Below, piece after piece: positions 34,996 to 44,514 of a DNA stretch of 64,000 nt. A program made the translations under genes and the position numbers. The notes beneath the pieces were generated by a model. It searched no databases. It was given only the letters and a program-made list of their open reading frames with translations, and had not been told where the DNA came from. Source of the stretch: Aquibium microcysteis. Lineage in GTDB: Bacteria > Pseudomonadota > Alphaproteobacteria > Rhizobiales > Rhizobiaceae. The stretch covers positions 3,151,001 through 3,215,000 of the forward strand of contig NZ_CP061080.1 of the NCBI RefSeq assembly GCF_014495845.1, read 5' to 3'. Numbering within the stretch: position 1 is the first letter of the stretch; each line of letters begins with the position of its first letter.

Positions 34996-35619
34996 TCAGA
35001 CGTCCGACTTGTAGGGTCCGCGTCCGGAGGACAGCGCCTCCTCGAGCAGATCCAGCCGGTCCTGCCCCCAGAAGGGTTCACCGTTCAGCACGAAGGACGG
35101 AACGCCGGTCGCATCCGCCGCGATGGCGTCGGCGGTATTGCGCGCCCGCATCTCGGCGACTTCCGCCGAGTGGGCCCGGGCGAGGACGTTCCTCGGCGCG
35201 AAACCGGAGGCCGACAGGAGATCTGCCAGCGTCGCTTCGTCGGCGATGTCTTGTTCCTGCGCCCACAGAGCGGCGAAGACGCGGCCCATATAGTCCATCG
35301 GGTCGCGGCCGTCGGCGAGGATCGCGCAGATCGTCAGGTCGGCGAGCGCGGGATTGGTGGGGAAGTGCTTCGGCCTGAGCACGATCGGCTTGCCGCGGAA
35401 CGCCGCATGGCGCTGCAGTTCGATCAGCCGGTAGCGCTGGCGCACGGCCGGCCGGTCGGCGAGCCCGACCTGACCGGACACCTTGAACATCTCGCCCAGA
35501 TTGACCGGCCGCACCTTCAGCGTCGCGCCATGCCGCACCGCCAGCGCGCGCGCGGCGTCGTGTCCTAGGTAGACCCACGGCGAAGCGCAGGTCAGGAAAT
35601 AGTCGATGATGGCAGGCAT
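34996..35619 (-). CDS. DsbA-family/2-hydroxychromene-2-carboxylate isomerase-like protein
   Basis: A 207-residue thioredoxin-fold protein of the kappa-GST/DsbA type. The start IDYFLTCASPWVYLGH carries the active-site region with a lone Cys and cis-Pro in TGVPSFVLNGEPFWGQDRLDLL at about 178-199. There is no CxxC, which favours an isomerase or GST-like role over disulfide exchange. The ATG at 35619 lies just 5 bases after the end of the broken ParE gene. Confidence 0.8.
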   Translation of the reverse strand: MPAIIDYFLTCASPWVYLGHDAARALAVRHGATLKVRPVNLGEMFKVSGQVGLADRPAVRQRYRLIELQRHAAFRGKPIVLRPKHFPTNPALADLTICAILADGRDPMDYMGRVFAALWAQEQDIADEATLADLLSASGFAPRNVLARAHSAEVAEMRARNTADAIAADATGVPSFVLNGEPFWGQDRLDLLEEALSSGRGPYKSDV

Positions 35620-35623
35620 GGGG

Positions 35624-35932
35624 TCACCCTTGGTCGAAAAGTGCCGGATCGGCGAGATCGCGCCATGCATGCAGCACGCGCAAGACGATGAGTTCGGCCT
35701 CCGTCGGAACATGGAAGACAATCTAGGGTGTCACCGACATCCTCCGCATCGGCATCGAGAACGGCAGCATCGCAGGCGGCCCCATGTGAGGGCGAAGCGC
35801 CAGCAACTCGATCGTCTCCTCGATGCGTCCGACGATCCTGAGTGCGGCGGCTTGATCCTGAGCGCCGATGGAGTCGGCGATATCCCTGATATCTCGGCGC
35901 GCCAGAGGCGCAAGGACCTTCCTACGCGCCAA
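35624..35932 (-). pseudogene. parE: ParE-type toxin interrupted by an amber codon
   Basis: Reading from 35932 on the minus strand gives ARRDIRDIADSIGAQDQAAALR and IEETIELLALRPHMG, the usual ParE/RelE start, to an in-frame TAG at 35723-35725. The same frame then continues for 32 codons (IVFHVPTEAELIVLRVLHAW, then RDLADPALF) to TGA at 35624, which is exactly the missing ParE C terminus. The codon after SVTP is usually Tyr in this family, so one base change (TAC or TAT to TAG) explains it. It is probably inactive. It overlaps its antitoxin gene by 11 bases. Confidence 0.75.
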
Positions 35933-36128
35933 GCGAAGCCCTCAATTCGGCAAATACCTCTTCCGCGGGGATCCCCTTCCCGGCATCGATCTCAGCGATC
36001 GCTGCTTCGAGGTCGTCACGCAGCGACATGTACTTGTCGATGAAGCGCAGGAGATCCTCGCCCAGTTTTTCTTGCAGTTCCTCAGGAAGCTGCTCGGCGG
36101 CCTTGATCGCGTTTTCCATTTTGGTCAT
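35922..36128 (-). CDS. Antitoxin of the ParE-type pair
   Basis: A 68-residue acidic helical protein (LPEELQEKLGEDLLRFIDKY, then EAAIAEIDAGKGIPAEEVFAELR). The tail GKGIPAEEVFAELR is typical of antitoxins of the ParD/CopG-like and DUF-type families that precede ParE/RelE toxins. It overlaps the broken toxin gene by 11 bases. With the toxin interrupted, this antitoxin may be retained by chance or for cross-neutralisation. Confidence 0.75.
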   Translation of the reverse strand: MTKMENAIKAAEQLPEELQEKLGEDLLRFIDKYMSLRDDLEAAIAEIDAGKGIPAEEVFAELRASLGA

Positions 36129-36200
36129 GGAATTTGCTCCTCGGAAGAGAATAGCATCTCAACGGGCGGCGAGTAAGCCGCTTCGCGACGCGAAAGGAAG

Positions 36201-36746
36201 CTAATCCCGCCCCTTCGCCAGTTTGCGCAGCCCAGCATGCGAGGCCATGAAGATGCGCTCCTCCTCGCTGGGCGGCCGCGGCGCGATGCGGGCACCGAGC
36301 TCGGCGACAATGGCGTCGATCGGCACGAAGCGGCGGTTCTTGAAGTCGTAGACGCCCGCGGTCGTCATCACCAGCGCCGCCGTCTCGCCGTTCTCCAGCA
36401 CGAAGCGGTGCCGGCCGATCACCTGGGTGTCCTCCCAGGTCTCGACGGTCGAGACCACCTCGAAGCGCTTCCAGAGCCGGATCTCGCGCACGTAGACCGA
36501 TTGCAGCCCCCCCATCATCGGCGCCCAGCCGTTGCGGCGCGCGAGCCCGAGGAGCCCCGCGCGCAGGAAGATGTCGATGCGCCCGATGTCGGCCAGCATC
36601 ATGTAGCGGGCATTGTTGAGATGCAGGTTGGTGTCGACGTCGGTCGGCAGGCAGCGGAACGCCAGCCGGCTCTCCTCGCCCATCCGGTAGGGGCCGCGCG
36701 AGCGGGCGGTCGCCGCCATTCGGGCCATGCGTCCCCAGACGTACAT
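36201..36746 (-). CDS. Hot-dog fold thioesterase-family protein
   Basis: A 181-residue acyl-CoA thioesterase-like protein. The segment CLPTDVDTNLHLNNARYMMLADIGR at about 33-57 is the hot-dog motif of 4-hydroxybenzoyl-CoA thioesterase relatives, and strands such as RFEVVSTVETWEDTQVIGRHRFVLENGE complete the fold. It probably cleaves acyl-CoA thioesters; a link to the downstream beta-oxidation block is plausible. The ATG at 36746 lies at the natural start. Confidence 0.8.
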   Translation of the reverse strand: MYVWGRMARMAATARSRGPYRMGEESRLAFRCLPTDVDTNLHLNNARYMMLADIGRIDIFLRAGLLGLARRNGWAPMMGGLQSVYVREIRLWKRFEVVSTVETWEDTQVIGRHRFVLENGETAALVMTTAGVYDFKNRRFVPIDAIVAELGARIAPRPPSEEERIFMASHAGLRKLAKGRD

Positions 36747-36850
36747 GAACAGCTCCTTGCAAAGCGCGGCTTAGTGCCCCGCACCTTTATTGGGAAGGGC
36801 TGGAGGGAAAGCCGCGCCGGGCCTCGCCCAAGCTGGGCGCCACCGTCAGC

Positions 36851-36973
36851 GTCCCCCTCCCCCTTGTGGGGAGGGGCGAGGGGTGGGGATCCGCCCGGAG
36901 GGCGAGACAAAATCCCTTGTCCACGTCGCGCCATGCGCCCCCACCCTTACCCTCCCCACGAGGGGGAGGGGGT
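36851..36973. repeat. GC-rich paired inverted-repeat element, copy 1
   Basis: Two inverted arms, each itself a palindrome of the type CCCTCCCCC-TTGT-GGGGAGGG, lie at 36852-36877 and 36951-36972. The left arm reads CCCCCTCCCCCTTGTGGGGA and the reverse complement of the right arm reads CCCCCTCCCCCTCGTGGGGA. Both are followed by AGGGGTGGGG or similar. The unit is downstream of the FadJ gene. A second, related unit lies upstream of it at 39311-39420, so this is a dispersed intergenic element. Confidence 0.75.
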
Positions 36974-37033
36974 GGCCGGCGTGGCGCCAGGCCTCCGCCC
37001 CGACGGGCCTCGGGAGCCCCTTCGGCCGAGGCC

Positions 37034-39250
37034 TCAGGCCGCCTTCTTCGCGGACTTGTAGGGATCGAAGCGGCCGTAGAAGGTTTGCCCCTTCTCGGCC
37101 ATCTCGACGAGCAGCTTCGGTGCCTTGAACTGCGCGCCGTACTTCTTCTGCAGCTTCTTCGCCAGCGCGACGAACTCGGCGACGCCCATGCCCTCGATGT
37201 AGGACAGCGCGCCACCCGTATAGGGCGCGAAGCCGAAGGCGAGGATCGAGCCGACGTCGGCCTCCCGGGGATCGGTGACGATGCCTTCCTCCATCACGCG
37301 CGCGGCTTCGAGTGCGATCGTCACGAGGAAGCGCTGCTTCAGCTCCTCGACGTCGATCCTGTCGGGGTCCTGCTGCGTGTAGAGGTCCTTCAGCCCCGGC
37401 CACAGATGCTTCTTGGCGGGCTTCGCCGGGTAGTCGTAGAAGCCCTTGCCGTTCTTTCGGCCATGGCGGCCATGCGTGTCGACCATGGTGTTGATCAGGG
37501 CGAACTGGTCCTTGTCGACGGCCTTTTCGCCGAGGTCGCGCATCGTCTGCTTCATGATCTTCTGCGCGAGGTCGATCGCCGTCTCGTCGGTCAGCGCCAG
37601 CGGGCCGACCGGCATGCCGGCCATCTTGGCCGAGTTCTCGATCATCGCGGGCGGAACGCCCTCGATCAGCATCTGGTAGGCTTCGGCCATGTAGCGCAGC
37701 ACGCAGCGGTTGACATAGAAGCCGCGCGTGTCGTTGACCACGATCGGCGTCTTCTTGATGGCCCGCACATAGTCGATGGCCACCGCCAGCGCCTTCTCCT
37801 CGGTCTTCTTGCCGAGGATGATCTCGACCAGCATCATCCTGTCGACCGGCGAGAAGAAGTGGATGCCGATGAAGTTCGCCGGCCGCGACGAGTTCTTCGC
37901 CAGTCCGGTGATCGGGATGGTCGAGGTGTTGGAGGCGAAGATGGCGTCCTTGGCGATCACCGCCTCGGCCTTCTCGGTCACGCCCTTCTTGATCTCGGAA
38001 TCCTCGAACACCGCCTCGATGATCAGGTCGCAGCCGTCGAGTTGGGCATAGTCCTCGGCCGGCGTGATCAGCGACAGAAGCTTCTCCTTCTCCTCCGCCG
38101 TGGCGCGGCCCTTCTTGACGGCGTCGGTGATCAGGCTCTCCGAATGCGCCTTGCCCTTCTCGGCCGCGGCCATGTCGCGGTCGAGCAGCACGACCGGGAT
38201 GCCGGCCTTGGCGGTCACGTAGGCGATGCCCGCGCCCATGAAGCCGGCGCCGAGAACGCCGATCTTCTTGAAGTTCGTCTCCGGCACGCCGGCCGGGCGG
38301 CGCGCGCCCTTGTTCAGTTCCTGCAGCGAGATGAACAGCGAGCGGATCATCATCGCCGCTTCGGTCGTCTGCATGATCTCGGTGAAGTAGCGCTGCTCGA
38401 TCTTCAGCGCCGTGTCGAAGGGCACCAGGAGGCCCTCATAGACGCATTTCAGGATCGCGCTCGCGGCCGGATAGTTGCCATAGGTCTCGCGGCGCAGGAT
38501 GGCGATGGCCGGCGGGAAGAGGTTGGCGCCGGCGGCCGAATAGACCGGACCGCCCGGCAGCTTGAAGCCCTTGACGTCCCAGGGCGCGGTCGCCTTGAGA
38601 CCGCCCTTGATCAGGCCCTTGGCCGTCTCGACCAGCGCGTCGGGCGCGGCGACCTCGGTGATCAGGCCCATCTGCTTTGCCTTCTTCGGCGACAGCGACT
38701 GGCCCGACGTCAGCATCTGCAGCGCGCCCTGCGTGTCGGTGAGCCGGGGCACGCGCTGCGTCCCGCCCGCGCCGGGGAACAGTCCGACCTTCACTTCCGG
38801 CAGGCCCATCTTGACCTTGTCGGAATCGGCCGCCACGCGGGCATGGCAGGCGAGCGACAGCTCAAAGGCGCCGCCCATGCAGGTTCCGTTGATCGCCGAT
38901 ACCCACGGCTTGCCGGAGGTCTCGAGCTTGCGGAACAGCCAGTTCATGCGGCCCGCGCCGGCGAACAGCATCTTGATGGCGGCGTCCGGATCCTTCGCCT
39001 TCTCGTCCTTGAACAGCTTGAGCATGCGCTGCAGCATGGTGAGGTCGGCGCCGCCGGAGAAGCTCTCCTTGCCGGAGGTGACGACGGCGCCCTTGATCGC
39101 ATCGTCGCCGGCGACCTGCTCGACGATCTTTTCCAGTTCGTCCATCACCTCCTCGGTGAAGACGTTCATCGACTTGCCGGGCATGTCCCAGGTGACGAGC
39201 GCGATGCCGTCGGCGTCGGTCTCGACCTTGAAGTTGGTGTATTTGGCCAT
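37034..39250 (-). CDS. fadJ: FadJ/FadB-type enoyl-CoA hydratase/3-hydroxyacyl-CoA dehydrogenase
   Basis: A 738-residue multifunctional beta-oxidation enzyme. Residues about 1-260 are the crotonase domain (GKESFSGGADLTMLQRM, then GTCMGGAFELSLACH), followed by a Rossmann domain with IGVLGAGFMGAGIAYVTAK and a 3-hydroxyacyl-CoA dehydrogenase C-terminal domain with GIHFFSPVDRMMLVEII and NDTRGFYVNR. It hydrates enoyl-CoA and oxidises the product. The thiolase gene upstream is separated by a 181-base gap that holds the paired inverted repeat. Confidence 0.93.
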   Translation of the reverse strand: MAKYTNFKVETDADGIALVTWDMPGKSMNVFTEEVMDELEKIVEQVAGDDAIKGAVVTSGKESFSGGADLTMLQRMLKLFKDEKAKDPDAAIKMLFAGAGRMNWLFRKLETSGKPWVSAINGTCMGGAFELSLACHARVAADSDKVKMGLPEVKVGLFPGAGGTQRVPRLTDTQGALQMLTSGQSLSPKKAKQMGLITEVAAPDALVETAKGLIKGGLKATAPWDVKGFKLPGGPVYSAAGANLFPPAIAILRRETYGNYPAASAILKCVYEGLLVPFDTALKIEQRYFTEIMQTTEAAMMIRSLFISLQELNKGARRPAGVPETNFKKIGVLGAGFMGAGIAYVTAKAGIPVVLLDRDMAAAEKGKAHSESLITDAVKKGRATAEEKEKLLSLITPAEDYAQLDGCDLIIEAVFEDSEIKKGVTEKAEAVIAKDAIFASNTSTIPITGLAKNSSRPANFIGIHFFSPVDRMMLVEIILGKKTEEKALAVAIDYVRAIKKTPIVVNDTRGFYVNRCVLRYMAEAYQMLIEGVPPAMIENSAKMAGMPVGPLALTDETAIDLAQKIMKQTMRDLGEKAVDKDQFALINTMVDTHGRHGRKNGKGFYDYPAKPAKKHLWPGLKDLYTQQDPDRIDVEELKQRFLVTIALEAARVMEEGIVTDPREADVGSILAFGFAPYTGGALSYIEGMGVAEFVALAKKLQKKYGAQFKAPKLLVEMAEKGQTFYGRFDPYKSAKKAA

Positions 39251-39310
39251 TGGAGAAATCCCTCCTTGAAATCGGTTGCGTCAGCGGACGGAGCGCGACG
39301 GTGAAACTGC

Positions 39311-39420
39311 GTTCCCTCCCCCTTGCGGGGAGGGTGGCCCGAAGGGCCGGGTGGGGGTCGAGGTGAAGTGCTCGCCCTGCCCGACCCCCATCCCGGCCCT
39401 CCCGCAAGGGGAGAGAGGGT
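39311..39420. repeat. GC-rich paired inverted-repeat element, copy 2
   Basis: Between the thiolase and FadJ genes lie two inverted arms at 39314-39360 and 39383-39420. The left arm reads CCCTCCCCCTTGCGGGGAGG and then GGCCGGGTGGGGGTCG, and the reverse complement of the right arm is nearly the same. They can fold into a long hairpin with a 20-base loop. It is the same family as the unit at 36851-36973. In the transcript it could act as a stability or processing structure. Confidence 0.78.
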
Positions 39421-39431
39421 GGGGCGCGAGC

Positions 39432-40640
39432 CTAGACCCGCTCGATGATGGTGGCGGTGCCCATGCCGGCGCCGATGCAGAGCGTCACCAGCGCGGTGTT
39501 GAGGTCGCGCCGCTCGAGCTCGTCGAGCACCGTTCCGAAGATCATCGCGCCGGTCGCGCCGAGCGGATGGCCCATCGCGATGGCGCCGCCATTGACGTTC
39601 ATCTTGTCGTGCGGGATGTCGAAGGCCTGCATGTAGCGCAGCACCACCGAGGCGAAGGCCTCGTTGAGCTCGAACAGGTCGATGTCCGACAGCTTCATCT
39701 TGGCGCGGGCGAGAAGCTTCTCGGTCACGTCCACCGGGCCGGTCAGCATGATCGCCGGCTCCGAGCCGATGTTGGTGAAGGCGCGGATGCGGGCGCGCGG
39801 CTTCAGCCCCATCGCCTTGCCGCCCTTCTTGGAGCCGAGCAGCACGGCTGCCGCACCGTCGACGATGCCGGACGAATTGCCGGCGTGGTGGACGTGGTTC
39901 ACCGCCTCGATCTCCGGATAGCGCTGAACAGCGACCGCATCGAATCCGCCCATCTCGCCCGGCATGACGAAGGACGGGTTCAGCGAGGCGAGCGACTGCA
40001 TGTCGGTGCCGGGCCGCATGTGCTCGTCATGCGCGAGGATCGTCAGGCCGTTCTGGTCCTTGATCTCGATGACCGACTTCTTGAACCAGCCCTTCTCCCA
40101 GGCCTTTGCGGCGCGCTTCTGGCTCTCGACCGCATAGGCGTCGACATCGTCGCGCGAGAAGCCGTACTTGGTGGCGATGAGGTCCGCCGAGATGCCCTGC
40201 GGCACGAAATAGGACGGGATGCCGACCGAGGGGTCCATGAACCAGGCGCCGCCCGACATGCCCATGCCGACGCGCGACATGGATTCCACGCCGCCCGCGA
40301 TCACGATGTCGTCCGAACCGCCGGCGATCTTGGCCGCGCCCACATTGATGGCGTCGAGGCCGGACGCGCAGAAGCGCGACAGCTGGATGCCGGGCGCCTC
40401 GGTGGCATATCGCGCCTCGAAGGCCGAAGCGCGCGGGATCACCGAGCCCGCCTCGCCGACCGGGTCGACGCAGCCGAAGACGATGTCGTCGACCTGGCTC
40501 GTGTCGAGCCCGTTGCGGTCGCGCACCGCCTCCAGCACCTTCGCGCCGAGCCGCACCGCCGGCACTTCGTGCAGCGATCCGTCCTTCTTGCCGCGGCCGC
40601 GCGGCGTGCGCACGGCGTCGTAGACATAAGCGTCAGCCAT
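39432..40640 (-). CDS. fadA: Acetyl-CoA acyltransferase (thiolase)
   Basis: A 402-residue thiolase for the last beta-oxidation step. The nucleophile cysteine is in [21 protein letters not shown] (about residue 90), and the C-terminal motifs [18 protein letters not shown] and [16 protein letters not shown] hold the other catalytic His and Cys. The start at 40640 follows a GGAGA ribosome site. It precedes the FadJ gene on the same strand, and the pair forms the usual trifunctional set. Confidence 0.93.
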   Translation of the reverse strand: MADAYVYDAVRTPRGRGKKDGSLHEVPAVRLGAKVLEAVRDRNGLDTSQVDDIVFGCVDPVGEAGSVIPRASAFEARYATEAPGIQLSRFCASGLDAINVGAAKIAGGSDDIVIAGGVESMSRVGMGMSGGAWFMDPSVGIPSYFVPQGISADLIATKYGFSRDDVDAYAVESQKRAAKAWEKGWFKKSVIEIKDQNGLTILAHDEHMRPGTDMQSLASLNPSFVMPGEMGGFDAVAVQRYPEIEAVNHVHHAGNSSGIVDGAAAVLLGSKKGGKAMGLKPRARIRAFTNIGSEPAIMLTGPVDVTEKLLARAKMKLSDIDLFELNEAFASVVLRYMQAFDIPHDKMNVNGGAIAMGHPLGATGAMIFGTVLDELERRDLNTALVTLCIGAGMGTATIIERV

Positions 40641-40817
40641 CGGAAGTCTCCTCTTTGGTGCGGCCGCTCCAGGGCTGCCGCTGGTTCGTGTTCTTCGTCC
40701 TGGCAGCTGACTGGTCCCGAAAGCCCTCTGCCAGCCGTCAAATCCTCCCGTCGATCCGGGAACTGCCCCGGAGGGGCGGCGTGTCGTCGCCGATATGGGA
40801 ACCGCGCGTGGCGCGAT

Positions 40818-41273
40818 CTACCCCTGCGGCTCGACCGTCACCACGGTCGTCACCGAATTGGCGATGAAGCAGGCGTCGTGCGCCTTGTGGTGCAGCTCCG
40901 CGAGCTGGGCGGCGTCGGCCGCGACCTCGACCTTCGGCCGCAGCCGGACCGTCAGGATCGCGGTCCGCCCTTCGGCATTCCTGCCCATCTCGCCCACCGC
41001 CTCGTCGCGGTAGGACTGGACGTCGAGCCCCGCGCGGCGCGCGAAGTCGAGGAACCACAGCATGTGGCAGGAGGCGAGCGAGGCGACGAACATCTCCTCG
41101 GGATCGACCGCCATCTCCGACGAGAACTGCGCCGGCACGTTCTGCGGCGCCCCCGACGCCTGGATCGTCGTGCCGCCGTCGAAGGCGATCTCGTGCACGC
41201 GGGTGTAGCGGCCGAGCGTGAAGTGGTCGTCCTCGTCCTGGCGCCAGGTGATGGTGGCGGTGTGCTGCGACAT
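40818..41273 (-). CDS. OsmC-family peroxide/stress protein
   Basis: A 151-residue OsmC-like protein. The conserved reactive cysteines are in LASCHMLWFLDFAR (about residue 69) and HKAHDACFIANSV (about residue 135), with the SSEMAVDPEEMFVASLAS segment typical of the family. OsmC/Ohr proteins reduce organic peroxides, which fits a neighbourhood of acyl-CoA oxidation. The start lies 5 bases from the acyl-CoA dehydrogenase stop, so it is co-transcribed. Confidence 0.85.
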   Translation of the reverse strand: MSQHTATITWRQDEDDHFTLGRYTRVHEIAFDGGTTIQASGAPQNVPAQFSSEMAVDPEEMFVASLASCHMLWFLDFARRAGLDVQSYRDEAVGEMGRNAEGRTAILTVRLRPKVEVAADAAQLAELHHKAHDACFIANSVTTVVTVEPQG

Positions 41274-41278
41274 GGTCC

Positions 41279-42451
41279 TCACAGCCCCCGCGCGATCAGG
41301 AGCTTCATGATCTCGTTCGTGCCGCCATAGATGCGCTGAACGCGCGCGTCGCGCCACATGCGGGCGATGGCGTATTCGTTCATGAAGCCGTAGCCGCCAT
41401 GCAGCTGCACGCACTCGTCCATCACCTTGCCCTGGAGGTCCGACAGCCAGTACTTGGCCATGGAGGCGGTCGAGGGATCGAGCCCGCCGGCGACGTGGCG
41501 GGCGACGCAGTCGTTGTAGAAGACGCGACCGACGGTGGCCTCCGTCTTCAGCTCGGCGAGCTTGAACTGGGTGTTCTGGAAGTCGATGATCGCCTTGCCG
41601 AAGGCCTTGCGCTCCTTGACGTAGTCGATGGTGATCGCGAGCGCCTTCTCCACAGCCGCGATCGCCGTGCCGCCGATCTGCAGCCGCTCCTGCGGCAATT
41701 GCTGCATCAGCTGGACGAAGCCCTGGCCTTCCTCGGTGCCGAGCAGGTTGGCCGTCGGGACGCGCACGTCGTCGAAGAAGAGCTCGGAGGTGTCGTTCGA
41801 CTTGAGCCCCACCTTGTCGAGATTTCGGCCGCGGCGAAAACCGTCGACCTCGTCGGTCTCGACCACGATCAGCGAGGTGCCCTTGGCGCCCCTGGCCGGA
41901 TCGGTCTTGGTGACCACGACGATCAGGTTGGCGAGCTGGCCGTTGGTGATGAAGGTCTTGGAGCCGTTGATGCGGTAGTGGTTGCCGTCCTTCTCCGCGC
42001 GGGTCTTGATGCCCTGGAGATCGGAACCGGCGCCAGGCTCGGTCATGGCGATGGCGCCGATGAGTTCGCCCGTCGCCATCCTGGGCAGCCATTTCCGCTT
42101 CTGCTCTTCCGAGCCGTAGTGGAGGATGTAGGGCGCCACGATGGAATTGTGCAGCGCGATCCCGAAGCCGTCGACGCCGACATGGCTGATCGCCTCGATG
42201 ATGGCGCTCTCATGCGCGTAGGTGCCGCCCGATCCGCCATATTCCTCCGGCATGGAGGCACAGAGGAGTCCATTCGCGCCGGCCTTCTTCCAGCTCTCGC
42301 GATCGAAGATTTCGGCCTTCTCGAACTCTTCGTAGCGCGGCGCGATCTCGGCCTCGAGAAACTTCGTCGCCATGTCGTAGAGCATGGCGACGTCCTCGCC
42401 GGCCCAGGCGGGCTGCGGCAGGCCGAGGACGGATGCGGGGCTGGTGGTCAT
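41279..42451 (-). CDS. Acyl-CoA dehydrogenase
   Basis: A 390-residue FAD enzyme for the first step of beta-oxidation. Signatures are GAIAMTEPGAGSDLQGI, the FAD segment YRINGSKTFITNG, the C-terminal VQLHGGYGFMNEYAIARMWRD, and the catalytic base in IYGGTNEIMK. The ATG at 42451 is chosen; a longer frame upstream lacks a ribosome site. A short palindrome lies 138 bases before the start. It may oxidise branched or medium chains; the substrate cannot be read. Confidence 0.9.
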   Translation of the reverse strand: MTTSPASVLGLPQPAWAGEDVAMLYDMATKFLEAEIAPRYEEFEKAEIFDRESWKKAGANGLLCASMPEEYGGSGGTYAHESAIIEAISHVGVDGFGIALHNSIVAPYILHYGSEEQKRKWLPRMATGELIGAIAMTEPGAGSDLQGIKTRAEKDGNHYRINGSKTFITNGQLANLIVVVTKTDPARGAKGTSLIVVETDEVDGFRRGRNLDKVGLKSNDTSELFFDDVRVPTANLLGTEEGQGFVQLMQQLPQERLQIGGTAIAAVEKALAITIDYVKERKAFGKAIIDFQNTQFKLAELKTEATVGRVFYNDCVARHVAGGLDPSTASMAKYWLSDLQGKVMDECVQLHGGYGFMNEYAIARMWRDARVQRIYGGTNEIMKLLIARGL

Positions 42452-42588
42452 GACGTTTCCTCCAAGCTGGCGCAGGACCCTTTGCGCCCATCGAACGCCG
42501 GCCGCAAGAGCCGCGGACCGTGCCGGCGGGCGCAGCGCGCAGCCCTGCGCCTCGTTTCCCGCCCACCGGTATCCCATTCCGCCATAAA

Positions 42589-42602
42589 GTTCAACATTGA
42601 AC
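42589..42602 (-). promoter_or_regulatory. Palindromic operator candidate before acyl-CoA dehydrogenase
   Basis: GTTCAA, CA, then TTGAAC form an inverted repeat of 6-base half-sites, 138 bases upstream of the dehydrogenase start and just 36 bases past the end of the fadE-like gene. TetR-type regulators of fatty-acid genes (such as PsrA or FadR relatives) bind sites of this form. No TetR gene is present in the window. Confidence 0.45.
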
Positions 42603-42638
42603 AGTCTGGCGACAGGCGGCGTCTCGGCGTGACGGAGC

Positions 42639-44435
42639 CTAGAAGGCCTCCGCCGGCAGCGCCATCATCGTCGCCGACCCGGTCGAGATCCGGGCCAGAT
42701 GCGCCGCGGTTTCAGGCATCACCCGCTCCATGAAGAAGCGAGCGGTGACCAGCTTCGTCTCGTAGAAGGCAGACGAACCGTTGGCACCCGCGGCGAGCTT
42801 CATCTGCGCGGTCTTCGCCATCTGGCCCCACATGTAGCCGAGCGACACGAGGCCGAAGAGATGCATGTAGTCGGTCGAGGCGGCACCGGCATTGTCGGGG
42901 TTCGACATACCGTTCTGCACCAGCCACATGGTCGCGGCCTGCAGGTCGTTCAAACCCTTCTTGAGCGGCTTGGTCAGCGGCGCCATCTTCTCGTCGGCGC
43001 GGTTCTCCTCGCAGAAGTCACCGACCTCCTTGAAGAAGGCCTGCACAGCGCGGCCGCCATTGGCTGCGAGCTTGCGGCCGACGAGATCGAGCGCCTGGAT
43101 GCCGTTGGCACCCTCGTAGATCATGGCGATGCGGGCATCGCGCACGAACTGGCTCATGCCCCATTCCTCGATGTAGCCGTGGCCGCCATAGACCTGCTGC
43201 GCCATCACGGCATGCTCGAAGCCCTTGTCGGTCAGCACGCCCTTGATGATCGGGGTCATCAGGCCCATGTGGTCGTCCGCCGCCTGCCGCTCCGTCTCGT
43301 CGCCGGAGCGATGGGCGACGTCGGACTTGATCGCCGTCCACAGGATCAGCGCCCGACCCGCCTCGTTGAAGGCCTTCATCGTCAGGAGCTTGCGGCGGAT
43401 GTCGGGGTGGACGATGATCGGATCCGCCTTCTTGTCCTTCGCCTTGGCGCCGGTCAGGGAGCGTCCCTGGATGCGTTCGCGGGCATAGTTGACCGCGTTC
43501 TGGTAGGCGATCTCCGCCACCGAAAGACCCTGCAGGCCGACCCCGAGGCGCGCCTCGTTCATCATCACGAACATCGCCTTCAGGCCGCCGTTCTCGGCAC
43601 CGATCAGGTGCCCGACAGCCTCGTCGTAGTTCATGACGCAGGTGGCGTTGCCGTGGATGCCCATCTTCTCCTCGATGGAGCCGCAGGACACGCCGTTCTT
43701 CTCCCCCGGATTGCCATCGGCGTCGAGCTTGAACTTCGGCACGATGAACAGCGAGATGCCCTTGACGCCCTCCGGCGCGCCCTCGATCCGGGCGAGCACC
43801 AGGTGGACGATGTTCTCGGCCATGTCGTGGTCGCCGGCAGAGATGAAGATCTTCTGGCCGGAGATCCTGTAGGACCCGTCGCCGGCCGGCACCGCCTTGG
43901 TCCGCAGCAGCCCGAGATCGGTGCCGCAATGCGGCTCGGTCAGGTTCATGGTGCCCGTCCAGCGGCCCTCGGCCATCTTCGGCACGAAGGTCTGCTTCTG
44001 CTCCTCGGTCCCATGCGCCAGGATCGCCGCGATCGCACCCTGGGTCAGGCCCGGATACATCATCAGCGCCATGTTGGCCGAGGACAGGTACTCGCCCACC
44101 GCCGAATGCACGGTGTAGGGCAGCCCCTGCCCGCCATACTCGGTCGGCACCGCCAACGACATCCAGCCGCCCTGGCAGTATTGGTCGAACGCGTCCTTGA
44201 AGCCCTTCGGCGTGGTGACCGATCCGTCGTCATGGCGCACGCAGCCTTCCCGGTCGCCCGAGAGGTTGAGCGGATGCATGACGTTCTCCGCGAGCTTGGC
44301 GCCCTCCGCGAGGATAGCCTCCAGAACGTCCGGAGTGGCGTCGGAAAAGCCGGGAAGGTTGGAATAGCGCTCGTAGCCGAGCACCTCGTTGAGCACGAAC
44401 AGCGTGTCCTGAACCGGGGCACGATAGCTGGGCAT
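42639..44435 (-). CDS. Acyl-CoA dehydrogenase, FadE-like long form
   Basis: A 598-residue acyl-CoA dehydrogenase with the extra C-terminal domain of long-chain FadE-type enzymes (also called DUF3597-like in some annotations, which I cannot confirm). FAD-binding and substrate motifs are [15 protein letters not shown] and [13 protein letters not shown], and the C-terminal [20 protein letters not shown] precedes the extra domain. The ATG at 44435 is chosen as the natural start; a longer frame reaches into the promoter region that holds the palindrome. It is the first gene of the beta-oxidation block under the operator at 44515. Confidence 0.9.
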   Translation of the reverse strand: MPSYRAPVQDTLFVLNEVLGYERYSNLPGFSDATPDVLEAILAEGAKLAENVMHPLNLSGDREGCVRHDDGSVTTPKGFKDAFDQYCQGGWMSLAVPTEYGGQGLPYTVHSAVGEYLSSANMALMMYPGLTQGAIAAILAHGTEEQKQTFVPKMAEGRWTGTMNLTEPHCGTDLGLLRTKAVPAGDGSYRISGQKIFISAGDHDMAENIVHLVLARIEGAPEGVKGISLFIVPKFKLDADGNPGEKNGVSCGSIEEKMGIHGNATCVMNYDEAVGHLIGAENGGLKAMFVMMNEARLGVGLQGLSVAEIAYQNAVNYARERIQGRSLTGAKAKDKKADPIIVHPDIRRKLLTMKAFNEAGRALILWTAIKSDVAHRSGDETERQAADDHMGLMTPIIKGVLTDKGFEHAVMAQQVYGGHGYIEEWGMSQFVRDARIAMIYEGANGIQALDLVGRKLAANGGRAVQAFFKEVGDFCEENRADEKMAPLTKPLKKGLNDLQAATMWLVQNGMSNPDNAGAASTDYMHLFGLVSLGYMWGQMAKTAQMKLAAGANGSSAFYETKLVTARFFMERVMPETAAHLARISTGSATMMALPAEAF

Positions 44436-44514
44436 GGAATCCTCCAGTCTGAAATCCGGGGCGCCCCACGAGTGCGAAGGCGACCACATCTCGTTGGAGC
44501 GTGCCCTAGCAAAT

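Noticed and set aside
36866..39304. 812-residue plus-strand frame opposite the FadJ gene
   Set aside because: It is antisense to a well-supported multifunctional enzyme and has Arg/Leu/Asp-rich residues without motifs. It begins inside a repeat element.
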